Origin: CAYFZO01 sp965223735
GTDB taxonomy: Bacteria > Pseudomonadota > Gammaproteobacteria > Poriferisulfidales > Oxydemutatoraceae
Direction of reading: 5' to 3'
DNA: 64,000 bases
Assembly: GCA_965223735.1 (NCBI GenBank)
Contig: OZ245010.1
Location: 310,001 to 374,000 of the forward strand
The translations under genes were made by a program, and so were the position numbers. Positions within the stretch are counted from its first letter, which is position 1; the number at the start of each line of letters is the position of its first letter. The notes below the pieces were generated by a model, which was not told where the DNA came from, ran no database searches, and saw only the letters and a list, made by a program, of their open reading frames with translations. Positions 47,702 through 56,882 of this stretch are shown piece by piece.

Positions 47702-47850
47702 TTATGAGACATCAAGGGCAGATGTTTGGCCGGGTGTCAAGTTGTCGAGTCCCCGGTGCGGGCGCCGGTTATTATAGCGATCCAGATAACCCGGCAGGCG
47801 ATCGTTGAATTCCCGCAAATCGCCAAGCCCGGGAAGCCAACGGGTCAGAT
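47702..47850 (-). pseudogene. Decayed C-terminal end of an integrase-core (rve) transposase
   Basis: The minus strand reads LREFNDRLPGYLDRYNNRR, then PHRGLDNLTPGQ, and ends at TAA (47702-47704). This is the C-terminal signature of IS3/IS481-type transposases (YNxxRPHxxL...TPxQ). No catalytic part, terminal repeats or upstream ORF remain; the DUF192 gene begins where the homology ends. A related remnant is at 50836-50948. Confidence 0.75.
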
Positions 47851-48321
47851 GAGTACATTTTCGAAATGGACGAAGTCGCCGACCGACACGCCTTTACCTG
47901 CTCCGGCGGAAATTTCCAGCACGTATTTTGCGGATTTGCCGGAAACGAATTTTTTCGGGTAGGTGTTCGGGTGAACGTTGCGCTCAATGTGCACGATTGA
48001 ACCGGTGCGGCTGATCCAGATGATATCCAACGCAAAGCGCATATCCTTCATCCAGATCGAATGATACCCTGCACGGTCAAATATGAACAGCATTCCTCGC
48101 CCTTCAGCCAGCGGCGCGCTTCCCGACAGGCCCCGCACGCGCGCCTCGTTGGTGGCGGCAATCTCGACAGCAAATGCTGTATCTCCCAGGCGCACCGTCG
48201 GCTGTGAGGAACAGCCGCTTGCGGCGACGCAGAAAACCACTGTCGGCAACAGCCGTAAAAAAGCACCCCGGCGTCCGGCGACCTTGAATTGAATCATCCT
48301 GAACCCGGTTAAATCAGCCAT
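47845..48321 (-). CDS. DUF192 lipoprotein
   Basis: A 158-residue protein with a lipoprotein signal (lipobox region VAASGC, Cys37) and a DUF192 domain: VRGLSGSAPLAEGRGMLFIFD, HSIWMKDMRFALDIIWI and GKSAKYVLEISAG. Function of DUF192 is unknown. ATG 48321 shares a base with the stop of the MFS gene (TGATG), so the two are coupled. An internal ATG at 48297 is a possible alternative start. The extended upstream frame overlaps the MFS gene and is not real. Confidence 0.87.
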   Translation of the reverse strand: MADLTGFRMIQFKVAGRRGAFLRLLPTVVFCVAASGCSSQPTVRLGDTAFAVEIAATNEARVRGLSGSAPLAEGRGMLFIFDRAGYHSIWMKDMRFALDIIWISRTGSIVHIERNVHPNTYPKKFVSGKSAKYVLEISAGAGKGVSVGDFVHFENVLI

Positions 48322-49559
48322 CAGAAAACCTGCCGCTTGTTTTTGCCGACTGCAACCGCAACGAATAAAGCTGAAGCCGCCATGCAGACCGTTGTCGTGA
48401 TAAAAGCCGCCTCCATCCCCTGCCTCGCGATTATGATTGCGGCAAACAGCAACGCGCCGAAAAAGTAGCCGGAATCGCGCCAGAACCGGTAAATTCCCAT
48501 CACCGTGCCACGGTGCCGCTCGCTGCTGCAATCGCTGATCGCGGCACTGAGCGTTGGATACAACATCGCCATGCCGAGACCGATCAGGGCGGCATTCAGG
48601 AGCCACCAGCTATGTTCCATGTTCAGCAACGTCAATGTGCAGGCCGCGCCGCTCAGCAACATACCGGCTACGATGAACGGTTTTCGCCCGAACCGGTCGG
48701 ACAGGCTGCCGGTAAACAACTGTAGTATTCCCCAAGTCGCCGCATAAACCCCAACGATCAGACCGATCGTGACCAGATCCACGCCGCGGCGATACAAAAA
48801 TACCGGGTAGATCAGCCAGATCAGTACATCTACAAATTTTTCGATCAAGCCCGCGAGGCACAGCGACATCGTTGAGGAACTACAAAAGCTGACTTCGACG
48901 AACAAACGGCCGCCCGAATCATCCGAGGGCGTGCTTTGCGGATGGGTTGCGTCATCGTGCCGTCGTGCCGTCGCCGGCAAAGTCTCGCCACAAAACACCA
49001 GCGCGTCGGCAAGCGCCACTACGACGATCAACGTGCCGAACCACAGAACGGCCTGATCCAATCCGATGCGCACAGTCAGCCACGCACTGAGATAGCCGAA
49101 AATTGCGACGCCACAATAGCCGAGTGTCTCGTTCAAGCCGACTGCCAGTCCGTGATAACGGCGCGCAATCAGATCGATTTTCATGATCTGCGACATCGAC
49201 CAGCACAGTCCCTGATTGACGCCGAGCAGCAAAGTCGCGCCGACGATACCCCACCAGTTTGGTGTGTAGGCGGCGATCCACGGCACCGGCAGTGCGATCA
49301 ACCAGCCCGCGGTCAGAATGTGCTTCCGCCCGAACGTGTCGGAAAGACGGCTCGCGAGGAAATTGCAGACGCTTTTGACCAATCCGAAGGCGACAATAAA
49401 GTTTGCCAGCAGAAAGAAAGCGTCTCTGGGAACGCCGAACTCGGTTTCGGACAAGGCCGGAATCGCCGTACGGAACAGGCCAAGTATGGCGCCGACGAAA
49501 AATACTTGCAGCAACAATTGGCTGACATGGAAGTTCTTGTGTCGTTCAAGATACGTCAT
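48321..49559 (-). CDS. Major facilitator superfamily transporter
   Basis: A 412-residue protein with twelve predicted helices and MFS motif A copies in both halves (SRLSDTFGRKHILTAG and SLSDRFGRKPFIVAG). A long cytoplasmic loop after helix 6 is charged (ATARRHDDATHPQ). ATG 49559 has GGAAAG upstream. Substrate not recognisable; drug/sugar-type exporters share this pattern. Translationally coupled to the DUF192 lipoprotein. Confidence 0.87.
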   Translation of the reverse strand: MTYLERHKNFHVSQLLLQVFFVGAILGLFRTAIPALSETEFGVPRDAFFLLANFIVAFGLVKSVCNFLASRLSDTFGRKHILTAGWLIALPVPWIAAYTPNWWGIVGATLLLGVNQGLCWSMSQIMKIDLIARRYHGLAVGLNETLGYCGVAIFGYLSAWLTVRIGLDQAVLWFGTLIVVVALADALVFCGETLPATARRHDDATHPQSTPSDDSGGRLFVEVSFCSSSTMSLCLAGLIEKFVDVLIWLIYPVFLYRRGVDLVTIGLIVGVYAATWGILQLFTGSLSDRFGRKPFIVAGMLLSGAACTLTLLNMEHSWWLLNAALIGLGMAMLYPTLSAAISDCSSERHRGTVMGIYRFWRDSGYFFGALLFAAIIIARQGMEAAFITTTVCMAASALFVAVAVGKNKRQVF

Positions 49560-49670
49560 AGCTTTCCTTTTCCCATACCACGCACCTGCTCTTGTCGTGC
49601 ACAAAACCCATCAGATCGCGTACAATCAGTCAATGTAATTGCGCATCGCGGATACAACCCACTCCAAACA

Positions 49671-50441
49671 ATGGCGTCTGCAAGGAACAAGTGGCTGTTT
49701 TTTCTGGTGCTTGCAGTTACGGCTGCAACGGCATTCTACTTTTCACAAAACCGTTTATCCACCGCCAGCCTGAGCGACGGGCTGTGGGAAGGTACTTTTG
49801 ACATCAACGACAAGAGCGGTTACCACTTCACCGCCTTGCATGTAGGCGATCGGGCCGTCGGGAGCAGCGACGACGCGCGGGTGATCTGCCGAGGCAGAGT
49901 GTCGGTCGAGGATAAACATTATCGCTCCGAGATGGATATGTTCTTCATGACCGGCGCCCCCCTCGACAAAGTCACGATGGAGGGAACCCTGTCTGAACCC
50001 GGACGCATTGAAGTGGAGTATAAAACCCACGGCGCCGGCGATACGGGCAAGTTGAAACTGCACCCGCACAAAGCCTCCGGCAAGAAAGCGTCTCTTCGCT
50101 CCGTAGCCGGCCCCTGGATACTGTACCGCGGCTTCAACATTCTTAAACTCGACATCAACGACACCGGCGTGATTAAGGGGGGTAATACTTCGGGGTGTGC
50201 CTACGACGGAAAAATCCAACCGATAGATTCCAAATACAACGCCTACGACGTGACGTTCGTAGTGACTTCCTGCAACGAGGTTAACGGCACGTGGACAGGA
50301 ATGGCTTATCTGTCTGACGGCATCGCCCCCGACGACACGCTGAATCTGTACCTGTTTGAAGAAGATTGGGCGATGCTGTTGCCGGTTGTGCGCAACGACA
50401 GCACCCGCCTGATTGACGAGCGCAAGGAATGGAAGAATTGA
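49671..50441 (+). CDS. Exported or membrane-anchored protein of unknown function
   Basis: I do not recognise this 256-residue protein. It has one N-terminal helix (about residues 7-24, KWLFFLVLAVTAATAFYF) and then a beta-rich domain with repeated patterns such as LSDGLWEGTFDINDKSGYHF and NEVNGTWTGMAYLSDG, which suggests a lipocalin-like or calycin-like fold (weak inference). ATG 49671 is chosen; the frame runs open upstream for 735 bp only because it is antisense to the MFS gene. Monocistronic, between the MFS gene and tRNA-Ala. Confidence 0.75.
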   Translation: MASARNKWLFFLVLAVTAATAFYFSQNRLSTASLSDGLWEGTFDINDKSGYHFTALHVGDRAVGSSDDARVICRGRVSVEDKHYRSEMDMFFMTGAPLDKVTMEGTLSEPGRIEVEYKTHGAGDTGKLKLHPHKASGKKASLRSVAGPWILYRGFNILKLDINDTGVIKGGNTSGCAYDGKIQPIDSKYNAYDVTFVVTSCNEVNGTWTGMAYLSDGIAPDDTLNLYLFEEDWAMLLPVVRNDSTRLIDERKEWKN

Positions 50442-50539
50442 AGCCGTTTTGAAAGGCCCGGATTCGCTTCGGGCATTCCGCCCGGCACCGCAGGTTCCGC
50501 CTGAATGCGTTTCCCCGCGGTCTCCGGCCATCCCGCGTC

Positions 50540-50615
<76 letters not shown>

Positions 50616-50631
50616 ACGCGAAAGCGGCGGC

Positions 50632-50660
50632 ACTCTACGACGCGGGCATAAGCTTGTCAA
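50632..50660 (-). promoter_or_regulatory. Promoter of tRNA-Ala
   Basis: On the minus strand a perfect TTGACA (50655-50660), 17-bp spacer, and TAGAGT (50632-50637). The -35 and following bases (TTGACAAGC) are identical to those of the tRNA-Glu promoter. Confidence 0.8.
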
Positions 50661-50835
50661 GGGAATAATATACTTGGCTCACGTCACAGGAAAGCAAACC
50701 GAAGTACCCATTTGACGCTTCACAGACCGACCAATGCCACCACCTCCACGTCCGGCAGCCTCATTTCCAAAGGCCGTTATATTCAATACAGGTTTAATAC
50801 CTGCCCCGAATGTTGAACATGAGACGGCACGTGAA

Positions 50836-50948
50836 TCAAGTATAGGGATGAGGCCGCCATAGATGGGACATCAGGGGCAGATGTTTGGCAAGCATTTGGC
50901 TGAGTGTCAGGTCGTCGAGTCCCGGCGCGCGCTTGGAGAGGCGGTCCG
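50836..50948 (-). pseudogene. Second decayed transposase C-terminus
   Basis: The minus strand reads KRAPGLDDLTLSQMLAKHL, with PLMSH following. At DNA level it shares GGGCAGATGTTTGG and GTCGTCGAGTCC-type stretches with the remnant at 47702-47850; that copy lacks about 12 bp relative to this one. It directly abuts the end of the MscS-type gene. Confidence 0.7.
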
Positions 50949-50950
50949 GA

Positions 50951-52078
50951 TCAGCGGCGTTCAACGCGAACGGCATCACGGCGCCGTTGCGCATCCGGCA
51001 GGTGCACGGTTCTCGTCGGGTACGCGATTTCGCCGCCGTGGCGTTCAATAATTTCGGCGACTTTCAGCATCACGTCCTGCTTGACTTCATGGTAGCGCAC
51101 CCATTCGGTGGTCTTTGTATAGGTGTAGATCATGATGTCCACCGACGATGCGTTGAATTCATTCAGGTTTACGATCAGCACTTGATCCGTGTCCATGTCG
51201 GGATGTGTTTTTAGCATTTCCCTGATCGCCGCGACGATATCGTTGACTTTCGGCATGTCGTCATAGCGCACCCCGACGACTTCATGAATCCGCCGACATT
51301 CCATCCGCGACGGGTTTTCGATCGCGACCTGGGTGAAAATCGAATTCGGCACGTAGATCGGATAACGCGCAAAGCTCCTGATCCGGGTCTGCCGCCAGCC
51401 GATATGCTCGACTGTCCCTTCGAGCTCGCGGTCGGGCGAACGGATCCAGTCGCCTTCGACAAACGGACGATCGAGATACACCATCAGCCCGCCGAAGAAG
51501 TTCGCCAGCAGGTCTTTCGCCGCAAAGCCGACCGCTATCCCGCCGATGCCGCCGAAAGCGAGCACTCCCGAAATGCTGTACCCCATCGTATTCAGGAGCA
51601 TCAATACGCCGGTGATGATGACCGACGCCTTGAGGATCTTGTTGATCGCCCGGACGCCGGCCCGGTCAACTTCTTCGTCGCGTTCCTCTTTGCGGCGCAG
51701 GAAAATGTCTTCCCCCATGCCCAAAAAGCGCAACAGGAAAAGCACAAAGCAGAAAATGACCCCGAGTGCGCGCAGGTTGGAAGCGAGCGCGAGCAGGCTC
51801 TCATCGGTGAAACCCCAGAAAAGTTCGGCGGTATAAGTCAGGCCGACGACCCAGATCAGCAGGGTTACCGGCAGCTGCATGCTCTTGAACAGCACGTCAT
51901 CCCAGTCATTCGCCGTTTTCCCGGCCTGAGCGATCAGGCGACCGACAATGAAACTCAACACCACACCGACTGTGACCACGACCACGACGGAGATGAACAT
52001 CCTGACCGTCCATTCCATCAGCGAGGCGTCGGCGGAGGGCGCCATCAATGCGCGAAAAGCGTCAAGCCATTCAGCCAC
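50951..52078 (-). CDS. Mechanosensitive ion channel, MscS family (YnaI/YbdG-type)
   Basis: A 375-residue inner-membrane channel. Four to five helices in the first ~185 residues; the pore-lining segment and beta domain carry the MscS pattern GGIGGIAVGFAAKDLLANFFGG and PFVEGDWIRSPDRELEGTVEHIGWR. Longer N-terminus than MscS, closer to YnaI/YbdG relatives. It releases solutes on hypo-osmotic shock. The C-terminal end is immediately followed by a transposase remnant, so the last residues could have been altered. Confidence 0.9.
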   Translation of the reverse strand: MAEWLDAFRALMAPSADASLMEWTVRMFISVVVVVTVGVVLSFIVGRLIAQAGKTANDWDDVLFKSMQLPVTLLIWVVGLTYTAELFWGFTDESLLALASNLRALGVIFCFVLFLLRFLGMGEDIFLRRKEERDEEVDRAGVRAINKILKASVIITGVLMLLNTMGYSISGVLAFGGIGGIAVGFAAKDLLANFFGGLMVYLDRPFVEGDWIRSPDRELEGTVEHIGWRQTRIRSFARYPIYVPNSIFTQVAIENPSRMECRRIHEVVGVRYDDMPKVNDIVAAIREMLKTHPDMDTDQVLIVNLNEFNASSVDIMIYTYTKTTEWVRYHEVKQDVMLKVAEIIERHGGEIAYPTRTVHLPDAQRRRDAVRVERR

Positions 52079-52130
52079 TGTCGTTCGCCCCGGCGTAAGT
52101 TGCGATCTTCAAGTGCAGAAAATTCACGGG

Positions 52131-53171
52131 TCAATTATTTTCGAACTGCCCAGTCAATGTGCGCAGTTCTTCGCGGGTCGTCTCTGCGTCCCAGCGTTTG
52201 CCCGCCGACGCCTGTTCGAGTCGTCGGCGTATGGGTTCCCAACGTTCACCGAGCGCTTCGGCGCGACGATGAATTTTCTGACTGGGCAGTTCATCCAGCG
52301 CACGTTGCAGCAATTCCGAGTCATGGCAGATTAAAACCATATCACAGCCCGCCTCCAGCATCCGCCTCACCGACACGTCGCCGTCGGCTGAACAAATTCC
52401 TTGCATCGCCAGATCGTCGCTGAACACGATGCCCTGAAAACCAATCTCCTGACGCAGGATCTCCTTGAGCCAGCGTCCGGACGAGCTGGCAGGCGGCGCA
52501 TCCACCTGCGGGTAGGCGACGTGTGTGGCCATCACTGCCGTCAACATTCCCGAGGTAATCAAGTCATGGAACACCTTGAGATCCGTCGCTTCGATCTGCG
52601 CCCGCGGCCGGTCGTCTTTGACGACGGCGTCGTGAGTGTCACCGGACACCGTTCCATGGCCCGGAAAATGTTTGCCGACGGGGAGCAACCCGCCGTCGTG
52701 CAGGCCTTTGATGAATTCCCCTCCAAGTTGCACGACGACCTCCGGAACGGCGTGCAGCGCCCGGTCGCCGATCGCTTTGTTCGCCCCGAACAGGTCGAGC
52801 ACCGGGGAAAAACCGGTGTGTACGCCGACTTCACGGAGTTCCAAAGACACGAGCCATCCGGTCGCGCGGATCAGGCGCAAAGCCTGCTGTGGATCGCGGT
52901 CGAATAACTGTCCGAACCGGCGCATCGGCGGCAACCGCGTAAATCCTCGCTTGAAGCGTTGCACCTGCCCGCCCTCATGGTCCACCGCAAGAATAAGATC
53001 CGGATCTGCCTCCCTGATCTGAGAAATTAGAAAAGATAGTTTTTCTTTATCCTTGTAATTCCGGGGAAAAAATATCACCCCGCCGACTGCCGGGTGTTGC
53101 AGCAGTTCCCGCTCTCCGGCAACGAGTTCCGTGCTTTGCAGAAATACCATCAAAGGCCCGACTGGCATCAT
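52131..53171 (-). CDS. nagZ: Beta-N-acetylhexosaminidase NagZ
   Basis: A 346-residue family GH3 enzyme that removes GlcNAc from anhydro-muropeptides in cell wall recycling. The catalytic loop KHFPGHGTVSGDTHDAVV (His/Asp pair) and FSDDLAMQGI (nucleophile Asp) are clear. ATG 53171 is preceded by GGGGAGGGGG; the frame is open to 53240 but that part overlaps zapE. Short divergent gap (30 bp) to zapE. Confidence 0.95.
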   Translation of the reverse strand: MMPVGPLMVFLQSTELVAGERELLQHPAVGGVIFFPRNYKDKEKLSFLISQIREADPDLILAVDHEGGQVQRFKRGFTRLPPMRRFGQLFDRDPQQALRLIRATGWLVSLELREVGVHTGFSPVLDLFGANKAIGDRALHAVPEVVVQLGGEFIKGLHDGGLLPVGKHFPGHGTVSGDTHDAVVKDDRPRAQIEATDLKVFHDLITSGMLTAVMATHVAYPQVDAPPASSSGRWLKEILRQEIGFQGIVFSDDLAMQGICSADGDVSVRRMLEAGCDMVLICHDSELLQRALDELPSQKIHRRAEALGERWEPIRRRLEQASAGKRWDAETTREELRTLTGQFENN

Positions 53172-53201
53172 ATCAACCCCCTCCCCTGATAATATCCGAA
53201 A

Positions 53202-54314
53202 ATGCAGCCGTCTTCCCTGAACAGAGCATACAGGCGCCATCTAACAGCGCACGGATTTGACGCGGATCCCGCACAGGAAGCGCTGATCGTACGCCTGCAA
53301 AGGTTACTCGATAAATTGAGCGAACTCGACGAACGCCGCCGCGGGTGGTGGTTCCCGAACCTTCGCCGGTATTGGAAAAAGAAGCGCGACAGCAACGCAG
53401 CCTCAGTCCGGGGTGTTTATGTCTGGGGCGATGTTGGCGGCGGAAAAACTTTTCTGCTGAACCTTTTTTTCCGCCACCTGCCGATCGAGCGCAAAACGCG
53501 CATGCATTTTCACCAGTTCATGCGGGAAACACACGGCCTGCTTGCCGAAATCAAAAACACCGCCAACCCGCTTGAAAAAATCGCCCGCGACTTCACCGGT
53601 CACACTCAGCTGCTGTACCTCGATGAATTCCACGTCGCCGATATCGGCGATGCAATGATTCTCGGGGAACTGCTGAAGCACTTGATAGATCATGGCGTCG
53701 TGCCGGTCATGACTTCCAACTGCGCTCCGCCGGAACTCTATCGCAACGGTCTGCAACGACAGCGTTTTTTGCCAGCGATAGCTCTGATTGAAAAACATCT
53801 CGACGTGTTTGAACTCGGCGCGCGTTGCGACTACCGCTTGCAATTCCTGAGCAAGACCAATCTCTATAATGTGCCGGCCAACAAGGCGTCGGAACGGATA
53901 ATGGAGAACAATTTCTACCAGCTCATTACCGACAGAGCGGAACAGGGTGTGCGACTGCGCGTCAACGGCCATGACGTTCCGGTCCGGCGGCGCGCCGGCG
54001 GCGTGGTCTGGTTCAACTTTGACGCAATCTGCGGCGGCCCACGTTCCCCGGCCGACTACCTCGAAATCGCCCGCTGCCACGAAACCGTACTGGTGTCGGA
54101 CATTCCGTCGTTCACGGATCAGGACAACTTGGCACGCCGGTTTATCAATATGATAGACACTTTTTATGACTGCCGCGTCCGCTTTATCGCGTCTGCCGCC
54201 GATGCGCCGGAGCACCTGTATCGCCAAGGGCGCCTGGCACGGGGGTTTCGCCGGACGGCAAGCAGGCTGACCGAGATGCAGTCTTCGGCCTATCTCGCCC
54301 AGATGCATGAATGA
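53202..54314 (+). CDS. zapE: Cell division ATPase ZapE (AFG1-like)
   Basis: A 370-residue AFG1-type P-loop ATPase. Walker A GDVGGGKTF, then HFHQFMRETH, Walker B LLYLDEFHVADIGDAM, and the C-terminal SRLTEMQSSAYL, which is the family ending. In E. coli ZapE acts on FtsZ rings under stress. ATG 53202 lies eight bases after GATAAT. Divergent from nagZ. Confidence 0.94.
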   Translation: MQPSSLNRAYRRHLTAHGFDADPAQEALIVRLQRLLDKLSELDERRRGWWFPNLRRYWKKKRDSNAASVRGVYVWGDVGGGKTFLLNLFFRHLPIERKTRMHFHQFMRETHGLLAEIKNTANPLEKIARDFTGHTQLLYLDEFHVADIGDAMILGELLKHLIDHGVVPVMTSNCAPPELYRNGLQRQRFLPAIALIEKHLDVFELGARCDYRLQFLSKTNLYNVPANKASERIMENNFYQLITDRAEQGVRLRVNGHDVPVRRRAGGVVWFNFDAICGGPRSPADYLEIARCHETVLVSDIPSFTDQDNLARRFINMIDTFYDCRVRFIASAADAPEHLYRQGRLARGFRRTASRLTEMQSSAYLAQMHE

Positions 54315-54419
54315 TCCACTCTCAGGCACGGTTACGTCAGTTATACTGCCGGGCCGGATCACGAAAACGTCCGTATCACGCGGCGGACAATCCCAAAACC
54401 ACATCAACGGTCACGGACG

Positions 54420-55400
54420 ATGAAGAAACCCATCAGGATTGCCGTCACCGGCGCTGGCGGCGCAATCGGCTATGCATTGATCTTCCGTATCGCTTCAGGC
54501 GACATGCTGGGCCCGCAACAGCCGGTCATACTGCATCTGCTTGAAATTGAAGCCGGGCGCAACAGCGTCGAGGCCGCAATGATGGAGCTCGAGGACTGCG
54601 CCTTCCCCCTGCTGCACGGGTTTTCGGCTTTCTTCGACCCCCGTCGGGGATTTGCCGATGTCAACTACGCAATACTGGTCGGCGCCCGCCCTCGCAGCAA
54701 AGGCATGGAGCGCAGAGACCTGTTGCACGCAAACGGTGAGATTTTCAGCGCACAGGGGCGCGCGCTGAATGAGGTGGCAGCGCGCGACGTGCGCGTCGTC
54801 GTCGTCGGCAACCCGGCCAACACCAACGCGCTGATCGCAATGCGCAACTCGCCTGACCTCAACCCGTCGCAATTTACCTGCATGTTACGGCTCGATCACA
54901 ACCGGGCGATCGCAATGCTGGCGAAGCATCTGCAATGCCCGACCGGTGACATCCGCAACATGACGGTCTGGGGCAACCATTCATCGACTCAATTCCCCGA
55001 TCTGTCGCATTGCAAAGTGCGCGAGGAACCGGCGCTGGAACTCGTTGACCCGGATTGGTTCGAGAACGAATTCATTCCTGCGGTGCAACAACGCGGGGCG
55101 CGTGTGATTGAGGCGCGCGGCGCTTCGTCCGCCGCGTCGGCGGCTTCGGCCGCGATCGACCATGTACGCACCTGGGCGTTGGGTACGCCCGAAAACGACT
55201 GGACGAGCATGGGCGTGCTTTCGGACGGCGGTTACGGCGTCGAGCCAGGCCTCATGTTCTCCCACCCGGTCACGATGGAGAACGGCGATTGGCAGATTGT
55301 CGAAGGACTCGAACTCGACGAATTCGCGCGCGACAGGCTCGCGCGGACAAACCACGAGTTGTGCGAAGAACGCGACGCGGTCGCCGCCTTGATTCCGTAG
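54420..55400 (+). CDS. mdh: Malate dehydrogenase
   Basis: A 326-residue NAD-dependent malate dehydrogenase of the cytosolic/plant-like subgroup used by many beta- and some gammaproteobacteria. Nucleotide-binding VTGAGGAIGYALIFRIASGD, substrate arginines in LVGARPRSKGMERRDLL and LRLDHNRA, and catalytic His in WGNHSSTQFPDLSH. The family's TRLDHNR is LRLDHNR here; GAAGQ is GAGGA. Completes, with fumC, acnA and sdh, a set of TCA enzymes in this window. Confidence 0.95.
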   Translation: MKKPIRIAVTGAGGAIGYALIFRIASGDMLGPQQPVILHLLEIEAGRNSVEAAMMELEDCAFPLLHGFSAFFDPRRGFADVNYAILVGARPRSKGMERRDLLHANGEIFSAQGRALNEVAARDVRVVVVGNPANTNALIAMRNSPDLNPSQFTCMLRLDHNRAIAMLAKHLQCPTGDIRNMTVWGNHSSTQFPDLSHCKVREEPALELVDPDWFENEFIPAVQQRGARVIEARGASSAASAASAAIDHVRTWALGTPENDWTSMGVLSDGGYGVEPGLMFSHPVTMENGDWQIVEGLELDEFARDRLARTNHELCEERDAVAALIP

Positions 55401-55417
55401 CCGCAACCGGCCAGCCT

Positions 55418-56281
55418 TCAGACGGAAACGCCCTCCCACTCAGTGATGAAGTCATCAATGTTGGCCGCCACCGCGTCGGGGCGGTCCTCCAGCACGTAGT
55501 GCCCCGCGCGTTCGATGAACTCGAGCCTCACCGGCCCCCTGGTCTGCTCCTTGATACGGATCGCCGCTTCCTTCGGCATCCAGGCGTCGTGCAAAGCCCA
55601 GCACACCAACGTCGGGCAGGTAATGCCCTTGTAGTCGATCGACAGCGTCTCTTCGTTGGTCGGGTCCGCACAGACCTTGACCAGCGACTTGAATCCGGTC
55701 AGCCCCGGCCCTCTTGCCCAGAACCGCAGGTAATTTTCCTTGACGTTCTTGTCGGTGAACGCGATCTTGTCGAAACTGCCGGTTCTCAGCAGCCCCGCGA
55801 AGCCCGCCGCCGCCTGCTGCATTGCGCCCTGCAACACGTCGTCCGGCGCCCCGACCAGCCCATGAAACGCCTCGACTTCGAGCACCGGCCAGTAGTCGAA
55901 ACTGACCGGGTTGATCAGCACCAGGCGATGGAGATGCCCGCAGTACTTTGACGCCATGATCTGCGACGCGCCGCCGCCGTGGTCGTGCCCGACCAGAACC
56001 ACTTTGCCCTTCAGATCCAGTGCCTCGATGACCGCCTTGATCGCCTCAGCCTGATTGGTCAGCGAGTGTTTGAAGTCGTCGAGCGGCATATCGGACCCGC
56101 CGTAGCCGATCATGTCCATCGCATAAGTGGTGTATTTATCCTTGAACATGGACTGCACGTGTCGCCACAAACTGGCGTTCGTCGGTATGCCGTGGACCAT
56201 CAGCAGGGAAGTCTCACCACGCCCTTCTTTGACGACGTTGACGTTGAGATCAAGGCCGTCGAGGTTAATTTTTACTTTCAT
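55418..56281 (-). CDS. Alpha/beta hydrolase, dehalogenase/epoxide hydrolase type
   Basis: A 287-residue alpha/beta hydrolase. The nucleophile elbow is GHDHGG, with Asp100 in place of the usual Ser, as in haloalkane/fluoroacetate dehalogenases and epoxide hydrolases. The oxyanion part HGIPTN is at residues 30-35, an acid candidate lies in LHDAWMP and the catalytic His in RAGHYVLED. ATG 56281 follows GGAGGT. It overlaps the DUF1249 gene by 17 bp. No signal peptide, so cytoplasmic. Substrate unknown. Confidence 0.87.
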   Translation of the reverse strand: MKVKINLDGLDLNVNVVKEGRGETSLLMVHGIPTNASLWRHVQSMFKDKYTTYAMDMIGYGGSDMPLDDFKHSLTNQAEAIKAVIEALDLKGKVVLVGHDHGGGASQIMASKYCGHLHRLVLINPVSFDYWPVLEVEAFHGLVGAPDDVLQGAMQQAAAGFAGLLRTGSFDKIAFTDKNVKENYLRFWARGPGLTGFKSLVKVCADPTNEETLSIDYKGITCPTLVCWALHDAWMPKEAAIRIKEQTRGPVRLEFIERAGHYVLEDRPDAVAANIDDFITEWEGVSV

Positions 56282-56795
56282 TGCTTGTACCTCCGGGATT
56301 TTTTCTCCGTTCCATCGTAGCACCGGACGGATTTTTGCGGCAAACTAGCCGGGAACCGCGGCAGTAAAACATTGTCAATACGCCGTTCAGGAAGCGGTTG
56401 AGCACCCACCGGAGCGCGACGGCATCGTGACCGGCACCGCTGCAGACCGCGGCGGCGGTCAAATGTTCCGCCGGGCGGAATAATTCGGCCTGACGCGCGT
56501 CGTGATAGACGCGAATTTTCAGTTGCACGGGATGCACCAGCGGGTGGCGGCGGTTGAGCAGGCTGTAGCTCAGCAACATGGTGCTCGTGTAAGGCCCGCG
56601 TTCAAGCAGCGTGGATTCCAGGCGATGCCGTCTGTCCGGATAATGCACCGCGTAAGTTACACTGGGATCGTGGTCGGCAAACAGCTGTTTCAACAGCATA
56701 TAGTTACGTTCGTAAAGCTCCATCAGTCCGGCAAATGTGCCGGGACACATTGAAGGGATTAGCGGCGCGCGTGCGCGTAAGTGGGTTGCCTGCAT
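56265..56795 (-). CDS. DUF1249 family protein
   Basis: A 176-residue protein whose first ~115 residues match DUF1249 (YqiB-like): FAGLMELYERNYMLLKQLF, LLERGPYTSTMLLSYSL and LKIRVYHDARQAELF. The last ~60 residues are basic and less conserved, so the tail is longer than in E. coli. Function unknown. Usually linked with nudF/parE in enterobacteria; here it overlaps an alpha/beta hydrolase. ATG 56795 is nine bases after a TAGAAT box. Confidence 0.85.
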   Translation of the reverse strand: MQATHLRARAPLIPSMCPGTFAGLMELYERNYMLLKQLFADHDPSVTYAVHYPDRRHRLESTLLERGPYTSTMLLSYSLLNRRHPLVHPVQLKIRVYHDARQAELFRPAEHLTAAAVCSGAGHDAVALRWVLNRFLNGVLTMFYCRGSRLVCRKNPSGATMERRKNPGGTSNESKN

Positions 56796-56882
56796 AATTC
56801 TCTTATTCTACATGGCGCCCGGCTCCGCCTGCGCCGACGCGGCATCGGGCGGACGGATCGGATCCAAGGCATAAAAACCATA

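Larger units (their letters stand above)
50616..50950. other. Intergenic region tRNA-Ala to MscS-type gene
   Basis: 335 bp. It contains the tRNA-Ala promoter and, at its right end, a transposase remnant. Between 50661 and 50835 I see no gene or clear motif. Confidence 0.6.

Noticed and set aside
48936..49670. Long N-terminal extension of the orphan exported protein
   Set aside because: The extension is antisense to the MFS gene. The signal-anchor sequence begins at ATG 49671.
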